NCBI RefSeq assembly: GCF_042788235.1
Contig: NZ_JBHZOL010000086.1
Location: 1-64,000 of the forward strand
Length of the DNA: 64,000 nucleotides
Source of the DNA: Sphaerothrix epifaneia
GTDB taxonomy: Bacteria > Cyanobacteriota > Cyanobacteriia > Phormidesmidales > Phormidesmidaceae
Direction: 5' to 3'
Under the pieces are notes generated by a model. That model did not search any database, was not told the DNA's origin, and worked only from the letters and a program-made list of their open reading frames with translations. The translations under genes were made by a program, and so were the position numbers. Below, in pieces: positions 61,462 through 64,000 of this stretch (its first letter is position 1; the number at the start of each line of letters is the position of its first letter).

Positions 61462-62814
61462 TTAATCTTCTCGTACATTTGCTGAAATACCTTGCGACTG
61501 TAAATCTTCAGCCAGTTTTTCGGCGGCTTCGGCGCTGTTAAAAGCCCCCATCTGAATTCGGGCTCCTTCAGAAAAATTGCGCACATAGGCATCTTCTACC
61601 ACTGTTCGCGCGGCTGAAAGTGACTGATCGCCTGTGTAATCAGCAACGACATAATAGTTAACTGCCGCTGGGGGGCTGCTGGCGGCGGGGGTTGGAGCCG
61701 CCGCTGGGGCAGGCGTCGCGGCGGCGGGAGCGGGGGGAGTTGGACGAGCACTCGGCGATCGCGCAGGAGCCGAGCGCGAAATGGGGGGAGGAGACGGTCG
61801 GCTAACGGCTGGGCTAGGTGGCTGGCTGGCTGGCGCTGAAGCAGTCGGCGGGGTTGAAGTTGAGCGGGCTGCGGCAACGGGTACCGGGGGAGAGGCGGTT
61901 TCGGGGGTTGAGGTTGTCGGAGCGACGGGCGTGGTTGTGGCGGTGCTGGGGCTGGTTGCCTGAGAGGTTGCCGTAGAAGGCAGAGGGCTAAGGGGGGTTA
62001 GTCGTTTGAGTTCTAAGGTACTCAGGGTGTTTAGGTTTAGCTCTACAAATTCTTGGGATGACAGATCAGGCCCCAACGAGTAAAAAGTTGAGTCAGCGGC
62101 GTTAGAACCATCACCGTCTGCTTCTAGAGAAGCTGATTCAGAGGTTGGAGCTGGCGCTTTTGCCAAACGCCCCAGTAAGGGAACCTGACTGAGGGCAGCC
62201 GGATTGGTCAAGACATAGCCAAGTCCGGCGCTGCCGACTAACAACAATAAGAGCGAACCCAAGCCCAACGGGGTAGACCAGCTATCTAACCATCGGCTAG
62301 AAGAGGGTTCTAAGGTGGACGCGTCGGTGGAAGTATCGTCGTCTGCCAGACTCTGCAAGAGAGCCTCTGAAGAAGCTAAATAATTTTCTGGGCTGAGATC
62401 AGCCTGTGTCGCCAAGGCAGTTACCACCGTGGGGCTATTGTCAGACCCTTCAGGGGGAATCACTTGAGTAGCATCACCGTTTGCGATCGCTGGTGGCTCC
62501 ACACCTCCTAGATTGGGGTTGTAGGGTGGAGGGGGTGGCGGTGGAATGTGTACTGCCCCCGAAACAGTAGGTGAGAGGTCTGATGACGGGCTGCTTCCTG
62601 GCGACTTAACCGTAATGAGATCTAGCGGCCTTTGGTTTTTTACTTTCAATCGGCGGGGCGGCGGTGCCGGATGCCCCTGCCGCTGTCGTCGATAGCGGGT
62701 TAGTTCTTCTTCAAGGGTAATATTGAGGCTACTTAAAGCACTTTTGAGGGGTGCCTTAAGCTCGGTAGCTGAATTCTCAAGCCCAGACTGGCTGGTTGAG
62801 GAGCGGTTTTGCAT
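61462..62814 (-). CDS. SPOR domain protein with proline-rich linker
   Basis: 450 residues from ATG 62814 (GGGAGG 10 bases upstream; an ATG at 62832 starts the longer frame but contains the Shine-Dalgarno). Residues to about 180 are hydrophilic; one membrane helix (LGLGSLLLLLVGSAGLGYVL) near 190-215; then a 150-residue Pro/Ala/Ser/Thr-rich periplasmic linker (positions about 61660-61980) and a C-terminal SPOR domain (YVVADYTGDQSLSAARTVVE to RIQMGAFNSAEAAEKLAEDL) that binds denuded peptidoglycan at division sites. Likely acts at the septum. Low-complexity DNA of the linker gives an artificial antisense ORF. Confidence 0.88.
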   Translation of the reverse strand: MQNRSSTSQSGLENSATELKAPLKSALSSLNITLEEELTRYRRQRQGHPAPPPRRLKVKNQRPLDLITVKSPGSSPSSDLSPTVSGAVHIPPPPPPPYNPNLGGVEPPAIANGDATQVIPPEGSDNSPTVVTALATQADLSPENYLASSEALLQSLADDDTSTDASTLEPSSSRWLDSWSTPLGLGSLLLLLVGSAGLGYVLTNPAALSQVPLLGRLAKAPAPTSESASLEADGDGSNAADSTFYSLGPDLSSQEFVELNLNTLSTLELKRLTPLSPLPSTATSQATSPSTATTTPVAPTTSTPETASPPVPVAAARSTSTPPTASAPASQPPSPAVSRPSPPPISRSAPARSPSARPTPPAPAAATPAPAAAPTPAASSPPAAVNYYVVADYTGDQSLSAARTVVEDAYVRNFSEGARIQMGAFNSAEAAEKLAEDLQSQGISANVRED

Positions 62815-63154
62815 CAGATGTGAACCTCCCATTGATTGGCTTCACTTGCAGACTATAGCCGAATTCAGCAAGTGAACTATCCCAAACGACCATTAGCACC
62901 CGGACTACAGCATAGGCTATATCACTTTATTTCACACACGCCAACTTTTCTATGAATAAATTTAGCGGTTTCTCTTTAAACTAAGTGGGCGATCGCTGCT
63001 TTAAACAGAGCCTTAGAAAACCTTGTTGCCTGGGTGAAGCTAAGCTCGAACTCAAACTGCTGCGGTTTAAGCGATGGCACCTCGTTAAAAGCGCCATCGA
63101 TTTCTGAGGCTTGGGTTTACTGAATCATTTTGCTCAATATTCTTGCTCGATATC
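62815..63154. other. Promoter region between SPOR and DciA-like genes
   Basis: About 340 bases between divergent genes. No repeat, RNA gene or ORF recognised. Confidence 0.45.
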
Positions 63155-63709
63155 ATGACTTTGCAGCCGCTCAATCAACTTGTTGGTCAATTACAGCAGC
63201 AAGAAAACTGGCGATCGCAGCAGCAGTTTAAGCGATTAGCCGAAATCTGGCCAGACATTGTTGGGGAGGCTGTGGCTCGTCAAACCTGTCCCACAGGGCT
63301 AAAACAACAAGTTCTGTGGGTTGCCACCTCAACAGCCGCCTGGTCACAAACGCTTATGTTTGAACGCCACCGTATTCTGCGAAAGCTCAACCAGCAACTT
63401 ACGCTCAATCTGACAGATATTCGATTTTCGCCAGTACAGTGGCGACTGGCAAAGCGCTCACCTGCGATCGCAGCACCTTCTGAGTTACTCCAGCAGCACC
63501 CCAGTTTTATCAACGTCGATAGTGATATAGAGGCTTTGCTAGAAACCAAGGCTCTAGAGACATATACAACAGCTTTTGAGCGCTGGGCTTACTTAAGACG
63601 GCAGCAAACCCAGCATTATCCCCTCTGCCCAGAATGCCAGTGCCCTACTCCACCGGGTGAGTTAAAACGCTGGGCAACCTGTGCGCTCTGTGCGGCTAAG
63701 CGCTGGTAA
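63155..63709 (+). CDS. DUF721/DciA-like protein with C-terminal zinc ribbon
   Basis: 184 residues from ATG 63155 (a TTG at 63143 is possible). The N-terminal half matches DUF721/DciA: LVGQLQQQENWRSQQQFKRL, EIWPDIVGEAVARQTCPTGL and VLWVATSTAAWSQTLMFERH, a KH-like fold. DciA is the ancestral loader of the DnaB replicative helicase in bacteria lacking DnaC. The C-terminal part adds a ribbon CPECQCPTPPGELKRWATCA with a further CALC pair, which may bind zinc and DNA. In cyanobacteria the helicase-loading function is not proven here. Confidence 0.85.
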   Translation: MTLQPLNQLVGQLQQQENWRSQQQFKRLAEIWPDIVGEAVARQTCPTGLKQQVLWVATSTAAWSQTLMFERHRILRKLNQQLTLNLTDIRFSPVQWRLAKRSPAIAAPSELLQQHPSFINVDSDIEALLETKALETYTTAFERWAYLRRQQTQHYPLCPECQCPTPPGELKRWATCALCAAKRW

Positions 63710-63787
63710 GCCAGATCAACTTTACTGATGATTGATATAAGTTGAAACCCCGCCTGCCCTAAAAAGAATAGGGATCGACCAGCAAAA

Positions 63788-63885
63788 TAGCTAAATTTAG
63801 CAGGCTAAAGACAGAAATCAGCATGAAAGCTTTTCGGTAAGCGGCTTTCAGCAGTCTATGCGTTTCAACACCAGCAGCAACAGCG
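63788..63885 (+). repeat. R2 dispersed palindromic repeat, copy C
   Basis: AATAGCTAAATTTAGCAGGC, ATCAGCATGAAAGCTTTTCG, GTAAGCGGCTTTCAGCAG and TGCGTTTCAACACCAGCAG. A degraded copy but all four blocks are in order. Confidence 0.65.
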
Positions 63886-64000
63886 ATCTCATTTAACAAG
63901 AACCCGTCAGTAAACTTAAAGCATTAGTTATTCACTAAATCTTGGTCTTACAAAAAGCATTTTGTCGCTCTTTACGGCTACGTAACCTAAGTCAAATAAG

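Noticed and set aside
61596..61963. Frames in the low-complexity part of the SPOR gene, both strands
   Set aside because: Proline/alanine-rich codons give open frames in all phases; not separate genes.
1..64000. Recurrent GCGATCGC (HIP1) octamers across the window
   Set aside because: Over-represented in most cyanobacterial genomes; supports the assignment but is not a local feature or a CRISPR-type array.
1..64000. Prophage or integrative element
   Set aside because: No integrase, phage structural gene, att-type repeat pair or tRNA was seen; mobile traces are limited to small repeats and a possible transposase remnant.

Overview
The window is cyanobacterial chromosome. It encodes the phycobilisome core subunit ApcF, the cytochrome b6f subunit PetG, a CytM-like cytochrome c, the KaiB-domain circadian kinase SasA and a PatD-like protein, and it is littered with the HIP1 octamer GCGATCGC. 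Gene content and base composition would fit a filamentous or unicellular member of the Leptolyngbya/Phormidesmis/Synechococcus-type lineages, but I cannot place it more precisely. No tRNA, rRNA, CRISPR array or intact insertion sequence was seen.

Layout. 1-2650: 3' part of a Ser/Thr kinase and a Uma2 nuclease-fold gene. 2650-5700 (minus strand): a small conflict-type island made of a caspase-like peptidase fused to a GUN4 domain, its translationally coupled EACC1-like partner, and a HigBA-type toxin-antitoxin pair, with a possible decayed transposase start beside it. 6100-11900: TrmO, an alkaline-phosphatase-superfamily enzyme, an orphan DppC-like permease, a sugar-binding protein and a GH63/MGH1-like glycosidase. 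12400-14200: damaged or repeat-invaded genes (a frameshifted zinc protease, a repeat-interrupted ORF) and a secreted small protein. 14500-23000: envelope genes (DUF2993, TPR/coiled-coil protein, DUF4870, flotillin plus YqiJ/NfeD-like partner, MscS channel). 23500-28000: GH13 glucan enzyme, secreted protein, zinc-ribbon protein overlapping a PatD-like gene. 28000-36800: RSH alarmone enzyme with bioA, NDH-2, GlcF and M17 aminopeptidase. 37000-47600: glnA under an NtcA-type promoter, apcF, ribulokinase-like FGGY kinase, petG, CytM-like cytochrome, secreted caspase-like protein, a second glutamine-synthetase-family enzyme, GT2 and an NCS1 nucleobase permease. 48000-64000: unknown membrane proteins, glycogen debranching enzyme, ABC permease, STAS-sugar transferase fusion, leuC, small alarmone hydrolase, sasA, PspA-like, SPOR protein and DciA-like protein.

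Themes. Glycogen/glucan handling (GH13, debranching enzyme, glycosidase, sugar-binding protein), nitrogen assimilation and scavenging (glnA, GS-like protein, NCS1 permease, two candidate NtcA boxes) and (p)ppGpp control (long RSH plus MESH1-like hydrolase) recur. The intergenic DNA carries at least three dispersed repeat families: a ~100-108 bp element with AAAATCN heptads (3 good copies plus a degraded one), an ~100 bp palindrome-bearing element (8 copies, both orientations, all intergenic), and MITE-like elements with AGGATGTTTGAAAAG-type inverted ends. The most unusual system is the caspase-GUN4/EACC1 pair, which matches the architecture of predicted NTP-dependent or caspase-effector conflict systems but joins the protease to a tetrapyrrole-binding fold.
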